DNA of 64,000 bases from CAVUEG01 sp963740525 (GTDB lineage Bacteria > Actinomycetota > Actinomycetes > Propionibacteriales > Nocardioidaceae), in contig CAVUEG010000010.1 of the NCBI GenBank assembly GCA_963740525.1, positions 248,001 to 312,000 on the forward strand, in the 5' to 3' direction. The translations under genes were made by a program, and so were the position numbers. Numbering within the stretch: position 1 is the first letter of the stretch; each line of letters starts with the position of its first letter. Positions 28,347 to 37,086 of the stretch are shown in pieces. Below the pieces are notes generated by a model. It saw nothing but the letters and a program-made list of their open reading frames with translations, was not told the DNA's origin and did no database searches.

Positions 28347-29411
28347 ATGACGCGCATGACGCGCTACGGCCCCCAGTTCGGCCCCGACATCACGTTCCTC
28401 GGCGTTCCCCGCTGCGACCTCGACGACGAGGCGTCGTACGCCGACGCGGACGTTGTGGTGCTCGGGGCGCCGTTCGACGGGGGCACGTCGTACCGGTCGG
28501 GGGCGAGGTTCGGCCCGCAGGCGATCCGGATGACCGACTACCTGCCACACGACGGGTCCCGACCTTCCCTGGCGCTGCGCACCGACGGGCTCCGCGACCT
28601 CGGCGTGGTCGACGCGGGTGACGTGGAGATGTACTCCGGCGACATCGAGCGCTCGCTCGGCGCGCTGGAGGCCGCGGTGGAGCGGGTGGCTGCGGCCGGG
28701 AAGATCCCGGTGATCCTCGGCGGCGACCACTCGATCGCCTTCCCCGACGCGAAGGGCTGCGCGAACGTGATCGGGCACGGCCGGGTGTCGATGATCCACT
28801 TCGACGCGCATGCCGACACCGGGAACCTGGAGTTCGGCTCGCTGTGGGGGCACGGCCAGCCGATGCGCCGGCTGATCGAGTCAGGCGCGCTGCGCGGCGA
28901 CCGGTTCCTCCAGATCGGGCTGCGCGGCTACTGGCCCGAGCCGGAGACGCTGGACTGGATGGCCGGGCAGGAGATGCGTTCCTACGAGATGACCGAGGTG
29001 GTGCATCGCGGGCTCGGCGCGGTGCTCACCGAGGCGATGGCGATCTCGATGGACGACTGCGACGGCGTCTTCCTCTCCGTCGACATCGATGTCTGCGACC
29101 CCGGCGCTGCTCCCGGGACGGGCACCCCCGAACCCGGCGGGCTGTCCGCGCGCGAGCTTCTCGACGCCGTACGCCGGATCTGCCTGGAGGTCCCGGTCGT
29201 CGGGATCGACGTGGTCGAGGTGAGCCCGCCGTACGACCACGCCGACATCACCGCCGCCCTCGCCAACCGAGTCGTCCTCGAGGCGCTCTCCGCGATCGCG
29301 CGCCGGCGTCGCGACGAGCGGGACGGCACCACCTGGGACCCGGCACTCCCCCTGCTCAGCGAGCGAGTGGCCCCGGTCCCTCACGGAGAGGTCCGGGGCC
29401 ACCAGCACTGA
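28347..29411 (+). CDS. ureohydrolase (agmatinase/guanidinobutyrase family)
   Basis: A dinuclear Mn hydrolase that releases urea from a guanidino compound. The metal ligands are visible: GGDHS, DAHADT (DxHxD) and SVDIDVCDP. Together with FDGGTSYRSGARFGP these place it in the arginase/agmatinase family. The length (354 residues from 28347) fits agmatinase-like enzymes of actinobacteria. The in-frame ATG at 28356 is an alternative start. Agmatine, guanidinobutyrate and guanidinopropionate are all possible substrates. It is the first gene of the block inserted between pdxT and pdxS and is on the opposite strand to its neighbours. Confidence 0.88.
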   Translation: MTRMTRYGPQFGPDITFLGVPRCDLDDEASYADADVVVLGAPFDGGTSYRSGARFGPQAIRMTDYLPHDGSRPSLALRTDGLRDLGVVDAGDVEMYSGDIERSLGALEAAVERVAAAGKIPVILGGDHSIAFPDAKGCANVIGHGRVSMIHFDAHADTGNLEFGSLWGHGQPMRRLIESGALRGDRFLQIGLRGYWPEPETLDWMAGQEMRSYEMTEVVHRGLGAVLTEAMAISMDDCDGVFLSVDIDVCDPGAAPGTGTPEPGGLSARELLDAVRRICLEVPVVGIDVVEVSPPYDHADITAALANRVVLEALSAIARRRRDERDGTTWDPALPLLSERVAPVPHGEVRGHQH

Positions 29412-29530
29412 GTCTGACGGCTCGGGTGCCGATCACCGGTTGTTCAGTCACGATTTCAGGAAAGGCGAGCAGTGACTGACCGGCTCGACGGCTACTGCGT
29501 CATGTCGAGGCCGGCACTCCTGCTGATCGG

Positions 29531-29550
29531 ACCGTCCGTCATCGGACGGT
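29531..29550. terminator. hairpin at the end of the Ig-repeat gene
   Basis: ACCGTCCG (29531-29538) and CGGACGGT (29543-29550) form a perfect 8-bp stem with a TCAT loop that contains the stop codon of the Ig-repeat gene. It lies between two converging genes and can serve both. No U-tract is present. The 127 bp between the two genes also has CAGTCAC and GTGACTG, 20 bases apart. Confidence 0.5.
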
Positions 29551-32374
29551 GATCTTGACGAAGTCACTTCCACTCTTGCTACCGGTGATGGGCGTCGATG
29601 TCGCGCGCGCGTTACCGAGAATCGACCTCGACGGGGTTGTCGATGAGTTCTTCGTTGTCACCGTCACTGTCAGCGCGCGATCGTCGAGGCTGTAGATCGT
29701 TGCCACCCCGGCGGAGTCCACGAACTTGATTGGCCGACAACCCGGCGCCGTTGGGTGTTCCGGACAATGTGCACGTGTAGGCGCTCGTTCCGACGGCTCC
29801 GCGCAGGAGGCCGTGACGTTGCTGCCGTTGACCGCACGTTGGCGAAGCCCAAGCCCACCACATCGGCGTTCACCACGCGCTGGTTGAGAGCAGGTGACGA
29901 GGTCGAGGTGGCGCTGGCGGTCCCGGCGTACACCGCGGTGATCGGGTGGGTCGCCATTCCGGTGTAGGTGCCGGCCGGGATCGTGCACGTCGCTTGGGCC
30001 GAGCCGTTCAAGGCCTGGGTGGCACAGGTCCCGATCGTGATCCCGTTGTCCTTGAAGGCCACGTTCCCGGTGGGAGTGCCAGAGAGCGTGGTCACGGTCG
30101 CGGTGTAGGTGACTGCCGCGTTGGTCTTCGACGGGTTGGCCAAGGACGTCACGGTGGTCGTGGTGGTCGCCGCCGGTGCGTTCGACGACCTGGCTCAACG
30201 TCGACGAGGTGGAGCCGAGGTAGTTCGCGTCGGCCCGTAGACGGCGGTATCGGGTGGTCGTCGCCGTGGTGTAGGTGCTGGTGGGGATCTGCCGGTCGCC
30301 ACGCCGGACCCGTTCAAGGCCTGGGTGCCACAGCCGCTGATGTTGGTCCCGTTGTCCTTGAAGGCGACGCTCCCGTCGGCGTGCCCGCACCCGGGCTGTT
30401 GGCGGTCACCGTTGCGGTGTAGGTCACTGACGCGTTCGTCACCGAAGGGTTGGCCGAGGACACGACGCCGGTCGTGGTGTCGGCCTTGTTCATCGTCTGG
30501 TTCACCGCGGACGACCTGGAGGTGACTTGTTCGCGTCGCCAGTTGCCGGCCGTTATCGGTGGACGCGGAGGAGTAGCCACGGAGTGGTGGCCTGGCCCCC
30601 GCTGAGCGCGCGTGCCGCCGGTCAGGTGATCCACGGGGCGCCGCCTAAGGTCACGGTTCCGGTCGGCGTCCCGGAACCAAAGCCGGACGCGGCCACGTTG
30701 GCCGTGTAGGTCACCGTCTGTCCGGTCACCGACGGGTTGACCGACGAGACGACACCCGTGCTGGTGGAGGCCTTGTTCATCGTCTGGGAGAGCGGCGACG
30801 ACGTGGAGGTGGAGAAGTTCGTGTCACCGGAGTAGACGGCCGTGATCGAGTGCGACGCCACCGAGGAGTACGCCACAGAGCAGGTCGCCTGACCCAAGCT
30901 GAGCGTCCGAGCGGAGCAGCCGCTGATCGTGACCCCGGCGTCCTTGAACTCAACGGTCCCGGGGCGTGTGCCCGCACCCGGGCTGGTCACGACGGTTGCC
31001 GTGTAGGTGACCGTCTGTCGGTCACCGACGGGTTGGCCGACGAGCCGAGGCTGGTGGTCGACGAGCCTGGTCCACCGTCTGGGTCCAGGTCGAAGACGTC
31101 GAGGTCTCGAGTGGTGTCACCGCCGTAGACGGCTGAGATCGAGTGCGGTCCCACGCCGGTGTAGGTCACCGCGCAGGTGGCGTCTCCGGAACCGTTCGGG
31201 CTCGCGGGGCCGGCGTTGCAGGAAATCGCCGTCGTCCCGTCCTTGAACGTCACGGGCCCGGTGGGCGAGCCGCTCCCGGGGGCGACCACGGCGACGTGGG
31301 CGTTGTAGTCACCGCTGGCCGGTCACCGAGGTGTTCGAGGCCGACGAGACGGTCGTGCTCGTCTTGGCCTGGTTCCGCCCTGGGTGAGTGCGTCGGATGT
31401 GGAGATGCGTGGTCGCGGTGCCGGCGTAGACGGCGGTGATCGAGTGGCTGCCGATCGACGCGTAGGCGATGGCGCAGGTGGCGCTCCGGAGCCGTTCAAC
31501 GTGGCCGGGTTGCAGCGGTGCAGGTGATCGGCGTACCGCTGTCCTTGAAGGTCACGATGCCCGTCGGCGTCCCCGTTCCGGGGCTGACCGGCGCCACGGT
31601 GGCCGTGTAGGTCACTGTCTAGCCGGCCCTGGAGTTGGGAGCCACGTCCGAGACGAGCGCGGTCGTGGTCGCGATCTTGTTCACGGCCTGAGTGGTCACC
31701 GTGGACCCGGACGAGTTGAAGCCGGTCGAGCCCGGGAAGTCCGCCGTGATCGAGTGGTTGCCGGTAGCTGAGTACGCGAGCGCACAGGTTGCCACACCCG
31801 ACCCGTTCAGCGTCGCAGGGTTGGCGCCGGTGCACGAGACATTGGAGGCGCCGTCCTTGAAGGTGACGGCGCCCGTCGGAGTCGCCGTACCGGATGTGGC
31901 GGCGACCGTCGCGGTGTAGGTCACCGTCTGGCCGACGACCGAGGGCGTCCCGGACGTGCCCAGGGTCGTGGTGGTGTCGACCGCATAGGTGAACGAGGTG
32001 AGGCTGCTCTCGGCGCCCACCCAGTTCGCACCGATGCGGGGAACCACTCCGTAGCTCACAGCGCCCGAGAAGGGGCTGGAGTCGGAGCAGGACGTGACCG
32101 TGACGCCGGAGCAGACCGTGGTGGTCGAAGCGCCGACGTGGCGGAGAACGTCGTAGCGACCAACGGCGGCGCCGTTGGTCAGGGTCGAGGCCGTCCAGCT
32201 GAGGCTCACTGCACCGGCGTTGCGGGTGGTGCTCGGTGCGTTGCCCTGGTTGACCGAGGTGGCCGAGGCGGAGGTGTTGCCGCTACCGCTCGAGTGCCAA
32301 GCGGCGACTGCTGCCGTTGGTGCGAGCACGAGCAGGACCGCGGTGACCACTGCGAGGAGGCTTGCGCGGCGCAT
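29539..32374 (-). pseudogene. secreted Ig-like-repeat surface protein (interrupted by TAG and frameshifts)
   Basis: Inferred full product of about 940 residues. It has a signal peptide (MRRASLLAVVTAVLLVLAPTA) and then AAWHSSGSGNTSASAT, which resembles the start of SipW-dependent secreted proteins. A fibronectin-III-like domain follows (SLSWTASTLTNGAAVGRYDV), then about seven bacterial Ig-like domains, each with TVTYTATV, PTGxVTFKD, a Cys pair, HSITAVYxGD and a linker. The tail ends SGSDFVKITVR at 29539. At 31619 an in-frame TAG replaces the CAG of the usual G-Q-T-V-T-Y. Downstream I see at least six frame changes. If the stop is real the product is 251 residues. The ATG shares one base with the stop of the preceding gene. 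Confidence 0.7.
30080..31940 (-). repeat. tandem DNA repeats of about 285-320 bp encoding Ig-like domains
   Basis: The segment encoding TVTYTA recurs at about 31911, 31601, 31296, 30988, 30701, 30417 and 30095, so the period is 284-322 bp. Units are similar but not identical. They code for Ig-like domains and have no direct-repeat/unique-spacer pattern. Confidence 0.8.
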
Positions 32375-33024
32375 CAGTTCTTCACCGCCGAGGCTGTCAC
32401 CGTGATGGTGAAGACCGCACCCTTGCAGGCGTTGGCTGCGGTCCTGATCAGACCGACGGGGATCGTGACGGTCGCCTGACCGTTGCGACTCACGACCTTG
32501 TTCAGCAGCGAGACGGCGCCGAACGTGACGTTGCTGCCGGCACACCCGGCCTTGCTCGTCGTGGCGGCTGCTGCTGGGGTCACCGAGGTGACCTTGATGT
32601 CGAACGACTCGGGATTGGTGTAGGTCACCGTCATCGGCTTGGTGCCGCCGGGGTAGAGCCCGGTGAGTGCACCGAGCGTGACGCCGAAGCTCTTGACCGG
32701 CCCGTCCCCTGGGCAGTTCGGGTTGCCGACCCCGTTGCAGTTCGGGTTGGCGTTGTTGTTCGCGTTGGCATTGCCGCCGTTCGTGGCCGGCGTGGTGCTG
32801 CCACTCGTTCCGTTCGTCGCGGTGCTGGGGCCGGTGACCTTGGTCGTCTCCGGGGCGTTGGTGGCGCCAACCCCCACGAACGTGGTGCCGTCCTGCTGGT
32901 CCTGCTGGTCCGGACGCGGACCAACCGCGCCCGTCGCGAAGAGCAGGCCGGTCACCGCAGCCGCCACAGGGGCGACCACGACCAGTCTTGCTCGGTAGCG
33001 ACGGAACACGGTTGGTCCTCTCAC
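32374..33024 (-). CDS. secreted GLYPG-motif protein (second of a paralogous pair)
   Basis: A 216-residue protein of unknown function. It has an Arg-rich start, a hydrophobic segment (VVVAPVAAAVTGLLFATGAV), then an Asn/Thr/Gly/Asp-rich linker with a short NANANNNANPNCNG stretch (about 45-108). The C-terminal domain has GLYPGGTKPMTVTYTNP, a Cys in AGCAGS and a Cys in ANACKGAVFTITVTA. That domain is shared with the next protein upstream (33046-33522), so the two are paralogues. It probably forms a disulfide-linked beta-sandwich outside the cell. Its stop overlaps the start of the Ig-repeat gene (TGATG), so both belong to one operon. Confidence 0.75.
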   Translation of the reverse strand: MRGPTVFRRYRARLVVVAPVAAAVTGLLFATGAVGPRPDQQDQQDGTTFVGVGATNAPETTKVTGPSTATNGTSGSTTPATNGGNANANNNANPNCNGVGNPNCPGDGPVKSFGVTLGALTGLYPGGTKPMTVTYTNPESFDIKVTSVTPAAAATTSKAGCAGSNVTFGAVSLLNKVVSRNGQATVTIPVGLIRTAANACKGAVFTITVTASAVKN

Positions 33025-33045
33025 GTCTCGGTCAGCAGGAGTTGA

Positions 33046-33522
33046 TCAGTTGCTGGCGCCGGCGGCGGTGAACGGGACCGTGAATGTCGCGCCCTTGCAC
33101 GCGTCGCTTGACGTGACGGCCATCGAGATGTCGAACGTGTTGTCAGCGAATGCGCCGGCCGCGATGGTGTCCGGGAGGGAACCGGTCAGCACCGCGGTCA
33201 CACCGTGGGTGGCGGCAGTGCAGCCAGCGGTTGCGTGTGCCGAGTCGGCCACGATGGACCCGGGGGTGAGGTTGGTGAGGCTCACCTGGTACGGGTTGTC
33301 GTTGGTCACCCGGACGGTCATCTGCTGCGTGCCACTCGTGCCCGGGTACAAGCCGATAACAGCGGCGGTCTGCGAGATCGCCAGGTTTCCGGCGCCCTCG
33401 GTGTTGGCAGTGGCGGTGGTGTTTCCCGCGCCGTCGGTCGACCAGGCGGCGAACGCGATGCCGCCGGCCATGAGGACTGCGATGGTGCCGCCGACGATGG
33501 CGGAACGCTTGGAGTTGCGCAT
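33046..33522 (-). CDS. secreted SipW-type/GLYPG-motif protein (first of the cluster)
   Basis: A 158-residue protein with start MRNSKRSAIVGGTIAVLMAGGI and then AFAAWSTDGAGNTTATA. The A-A-W-x4-G-x-G pattern after the hydrophobic core is that of SipW-dependent signal peptides such as those of TasA and camelysin. The body has AVIGLYPGTSGTQQMTVRVTND, a Cys in AGCTAATHG and a Cys in SDACKGATFTVPF, shared with the paralogue downstream. No signal peptidase gene lies in the cluster. It is the first gene of a three-gene operon (21 bp gap, then a 1-base overlap). The function is not known. A fibre or surface-layer subunit is an inference. Confidence 0.75.
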   Translation of the reverse strand: MRNSKRSAIVGGTIAVLMAGGIAFAAWSTDGAGNTTATANTEGAGNLAISQTAAVIGLYPGTSGTQQMTVRVTNDNPYQVSLTNLTPGSIVADSAHATAGCTAATHGVTAVLTGSLPDTIAAGAFADNTFDISMAVTSSDACKGATFTVPFTAAGASN

Positions 33523-33670
33523 GATCTTTCCCCTGTCAGAGATGTGAGTGAGATGGAGCCCTCGAAGTGTTGAGGCACAACCACCCGCAAACCAAGCGGT
33601 TCGGGCACCCTCGGGACCTTTGGCGGGACACCTCTGAACGACCGGTCAACCCGGGGCGCTCTCGGGTCAC

Positions 33671-33717
33671 TTCAACGGTTGAACTAGTGACTACTCGGCC
33701 CGGGACCAAGGTCCCGG
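33671..33717 (-). promoter_or_regulatory. two palindromes upstream of the secreted-protein cluster
   Basis: The 298-bp space 33523-33820 holds a perfect palindrome TTCAAC-G-GTTGAA (33671-33683), widened by TCACT and AGTGA outside it. It also holds a perfect inverted repeat CCGGGACC-AA-GGTCCCGG (33700-33717). They lie 149-195 bp upstream of the first gene of the cluster. The first looks like an operator. The second may be an operator or the terminator of the gene before. I see nothing else in this space. Confidence 0.45.
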
Positions 33718-33820
33718 CTCCGTCCGATTCGCCCGGACAGGCCAGCCCAAATCGACCTCATTGGGACGATGTAGGAGTTACCGACGGGGCAGCAGGTCCC
33801 GGTGTGGTGGGTGTTATCTC

Positions 33821-34376
33821 TCAGGGACGGCGGTGCCAGTGCGCCGAGACCTCGATGCGGCCCTCGTCGAAGTGCGCGGACAGCCCGTGGCGGGCGAAGG
33901 CGGCGAGGACGTCGTCGAGCAGCGGGTCTCCGGGCGCGGCGTTCGCAGTGGACCCGTGCCAGAGGTTCACCTCGAGCATGCCGTGGTCGATCGCGTGCCA
34001 GACGTCCGCAGGCATGAACCACGCGATGCCGCGCGGGGTCGCCCCGGCAGCGGTACGGCGGTCCAGGTCGGCCTTCGCGGACCAGTGGTCCTCGCAGCCC
34101 TGGAGCACCACCACGTCGGCGGCGGCCAGCTCGGCGAAGGCGGCCTGGAGCCGGTCGTAGTCGGTGGTAGCGGGCCAGCCGGCCGCGTCAGCGGCGAGCT
34201 CGGCGCGGAACTCCGCGACCACACTCCGCCCGCGGTCTCCTCAGCCGGGAGGTCGGGAAGCTCGGCTCGGACCGCGGCCACCGCCTCGGCGTACAGCGTG
34301 GCGTCGGTCCAGCAGGCCGGCGCGGACGCACGACCGGACGAAGTCCCGGACGTGCTCCGCGGGCCCGTGACGGCAC
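33821..34376 (-). CDS. conserved protein of unknown function (DUF6891-like, tentative), frameshifted
   Basis: The last 133 residues are clean: VAEFRAELAADAAGWPATTD, DVVVLQGCEDHW, GIAWFMPADVWHAIDHGMLEVNLWHGSTAN and GLSAHFDEGRIEVSAHWHRRP. Upstream, three shifts near 34360, 34305 and 34232 hide the start. The first two are repaired by adding a CG and the third by removing a GC. This gives a product beginning MPSRARAEHVRDFVRSCVRAGLLD at the GTG at 34376. It lies 6 bp after pdxS and may be cotranscribed with it. No catalytic motif is recognised, and the family name is from memory. Confidence 0.65.
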
Positions 34377-34382
34377 CCGGGT

Positions 34383-35307
34383 CTACCAGCCGCGCTCGGC
34401 GAGCCGGTGCGGCTGCGGGATGTCCTCGACGTTGATGCCGACCATCGCCTCGCCCAGCCCGCGCGAGACCTTGGCGACCACGTCGGGGTCGTCGAAGAAC
34501 GTGGTGGCCTTGACGATCGCCTCGGCGCGCTGGGCCGGGTTGCCGGACTTGAAGATGCCGGAGCCGACGAAGACGCCCTCGGCGCCGAGCTGCATCATCA
34601 TCGCGGCGTCGGCGGGGGTGGCGATGCCGCCGGCGGTGAAGAGCACCACCGGGAGCTTGCCGGCCTCGGCGACCTCCTTGACCAGCTGGTACGGCGCCTG
34701 GAGCTCCTTCGCCGCGACGTACAGCTCGTCGGGCGCGAGCCCCTGGAGCCGGCGGAGCTCGGCACGGATCGTGCGCATGTGGGTGACGGCGTTGGAGACG
34801 TCACCGGTGCCGGCCTCGCCCTTGGAGCGGATCATCGCCGCGCCCTCGGTGATCCGGCGCAGCGCCTCGCCGAGGTTGGTGGCGCCGCAGACGAACGGGA
34901 CCGTGAACTCCCACTTGTCGATGTGGTTGGCGTAGTCGGCCGGGGTGAGCACCTCGGACTCGTCGATGTAGTCGACCCCGAGGCTCTGCAGGATCTGCGC
35001 CTCGGCGAAGTGGCCGATCCGGGCCTTGGCCATCACCGGGATCGAGACCGTCTCGATGATCGCCGTCGATCATGTCGGGGTCGCTCATCCGCGAGACGCC
35101 GCCCTGGGCGCGGATGTCGGCGGGCACCCGCTCGAGCGCCATCACGGCGACCGCTCCGGCGTCCTCGGCGATCTTGGCCTGCTCGGCGGTGACCACGTCC
35201 ATGATCACGCCGCCCTTGAGCATCTCGGCCATGCCGCGCTTCACGCCCGAGGTGCCCGTCGACTGGGCCGACGACTGGTCGCCCGCGGACTGCTGCTGCT
35301 CGCTCAC
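34383..35307 (-). CDS. pdxS: pyridoxal 5'-phosphate synthase subunit PdxS, one frameshift
   Basis: Makes PLP from ribose 5-phosphate, glyceraldehyde 3-phosphate and PdxT-derived ammonia. The N-terminal block has SGVKRGMAEMLKGGVIMDVV (substrate Lys) and AVMALERVPADIRAQGG. The C-terminal block from VMAKARIGHFAEAQIL to IPQPHRLAERGW is typical. One extra G near 35062 (GACGGCGATC for GACGGCATC) breaks the frame. The start is the GTG at 35307 with GAGAGG upstream. The gene is unlinked from pdxT by about 6 kb. Confidence 0.93.
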
Positions 35308-35440
35308 TTCTTGCCTCTCACACATGGCCGGACACGACGGACCGACCGCACACTCTGGATGGCTCCAGCCTACGCCGGACGGGTCCGACCGGCCGCACCC
35401 GGGCGAGCGGGCCGGCCGGGGTCAGGGGGCGTCCCCGGAG

Positions 35441-35968
35441 TCAGCCGCGCGGCAGCGAGGCGGGAGGTACGTCGTCCAGGTCGACGGTGGCGAGCTCCGG
35501 GGCGTGACCGGTGAGCCCGAACCAGCGGACTCGTCGGCGGCTGCGCAGCGACCGTGCGCTGACGATCTGGTTGTTGTGGAAGCGCCGCGCCATCTCCACC
35601 TTCCGGCAGGTCTGCGCCAGCTCCTGGGCCGCGTCCGGGCCGAGCGCCGCCACGGACTCGGGGTCCTCGAAGACTGCTCGGAGCGCCTGCGACAGCCGTG
35701 ACTCGGCCGCTTCGCGGTGCTCCTCCTCGACCGCTCGCGCGGCGTGCGCGGCATCGAGCCAGGAGCACCGACGAGGCCGGGTCGAGCAGACCGGCGGCGG
35801 CGATCTCGAGGGCGATCCCCGAGCGACGGGCCAGCTGGGTGCCCAGCGACTGCACGCGTGACGTCGATCCGGTGGTGCATCTGGTCCAGCCGGTTCGCCG
35901 TCCACGACAGCCAGACAGCCGAGCGCCGCGACCAGCACGAGCGCCGCGAGGACGTAGACCCAGGTCAT
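35441..35968 (-). CDS. LemA-like membrane protein, frameshifted
   Basis: An N-terminal helix (MTWVYVLAALVLVAAL) is followed by a helical domain: TANRLDQMHHRIDVTR, SLGTQLARRSGIALEIAAAG, a long EEEHREAAESRLSQALRAVF helix, and MARRFHNNQIVSARSL. The last matches the A-RR-F/Y-N-x-x-V motif of LemA proteins. Frame changes near 35922, 35855 and 35758 are each repaired by one CG or GC. It lies 4 bp downstream of pimA. The function of LemA proteins is unknown. Confidence 0.6.
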   Translation of the reverse strand: MTWVYVLAALVLVAALGCLAVVDGEPAGPDAPPDRRHACSRWAPSWPVARGSPSRSPPPVCSTRPRRCSWLDAAHAARAVEEEHREAAESRLSQALRAVFEDPESVAALGPDAAQELAQTCRKVEMARRFHNNQIVSARSLRSRRRVRWFGLTGHAPELATVDLDDVPPASLPRG

Positions 35969-35972
35969 CGGT

Positions 35973-37086
35973 TCACCGGACCGTCTCGTAGACCGACTGG
36001 ATCTCGCCGGCGATCGTGCCCCAGTCGTAGCGCGGCACCGCTCGGGATGCGGCCTCGACCAGGGCCGTCCGCCGTCGGGGTCGTCGAGCAGGTCGACGGC
36101 CTTTGCCGCCAGGGCGGCCGGGTCCTCGTTGGCGAACAGGCACCCGAGGTCACCGCCGCCGAGCACCGTCCGGAAGCGCCGGCAGGTCGCTGGCGAGCAC
36201 CGGCGTCCCGGCGGCCATCGCCTCGACGCAGGATGATCCCGAAGCTCTCGCCGCCGGTGTTCGGGGCGACGTACAGGTCGGCCGTGCGGAGGGCGCGGCC
36301 TTGTCCTCGTCGGACACCGCGGCCGAGGAAGGTCACCGCGTCGCGCAGCGGACGGGTCCATCTCGTCGCGTACGCCGTCGACGTCGCCGCTGCCCACGAC
36401 CAGCAGCCGCACGCCCGGGCGGCCCGCCGCGACGTCGGCGAGCGCATCGAGCAGCAGCGGGAGCCCCTTGCGTGGCTCCTCGATCCGGCCGACGAACGCG
36501 ATCGTCGGTACCCGGCGCGCATCGCCGCTGCCACTCCTCACGCGGCTCGGCGTGCGCGTAGCGGTCGACGTAGATGCCGTTGGGGATCACCACCGGCTCG
36601 CCGCCGATGTGCTGGACGAGCGTCTCGCGGGCGAACTCCGAGACCGCGATCCGCGCGGCGATCTTCTCCATCCAGGGCCGCAGGATGCCGCGACGAGGCC
36701 GACATGGCACGCGACCGTGGTTGCGAGGTGTGGAAGGTCGCGACGACCGGCACGTCGGCCGGCCACGAGCGCGAGCAGCGAGATGCTGGGGGTGGCCGGC
36801 TCGTGCAGGTGCAGGACGTCGAAGTCGCCCTCGCGCAGCCAGCGCCGGGTCGCGCGACGTGGCCACCGGGCCGAAGGCGACCCGGGCGACGGAGCCGTTG
36901 TAGGGCACCGGTACGGCGCGCCCCGGCCGCGACGACGTACGCCGGCAGGCCGGCCTCGTCCTCGCTCGGCGCGAGCACCGAGACGTCGTGACCGCGGGCG
37001 AGCAGCGCCTCGGCCAGGTCCTTGACGTGGTTCTGCACCCCGCCGGGGGTGTCGAGCGAGTAGGGGCAGACCAGGCCGATCCGCAT
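35973..37086 (-). CDS. pimA: phosphatidylinositol alpha-mannosyltransferase, frameshifted
   Basis: Adds the first mannose to phosphatidylinositol at the inner membrane face. The start MRIGLVCPYSLDTPGGVQNHV at 37086 is the PimA signature. Further GT4 blocks are ARGHDVSVLAPSEDE, FDVLHLHEPATPS, RIAVSEFARETLVQHIGG, VIPNGIYVDRY, TIAFVGRIEEPRKGLPLLL and a C-terminus YDWGTIAGEIQSVYETVR. At least five frame changes are spread over the gene. The set acyltransferase, pimA and PI(P) synthase is the standard actinobacterial PIM locus, which supports the call. Confidence 0.88.

Noticed and set aside
30080..31940. Regular repeats considered as a CRISPR array
   Set aside because: Units are about 300 bp, coding and diverged, with no short identical repeats, spacers or cas genes nearby.
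28347..33522. Genomic island brought in by integrase or transposase
   Set aside because: No integrase, transposase, tRNA target or terminal repeats are seen, and GC is similar to the flanks apart from the Thr/Ser-rich repeats.
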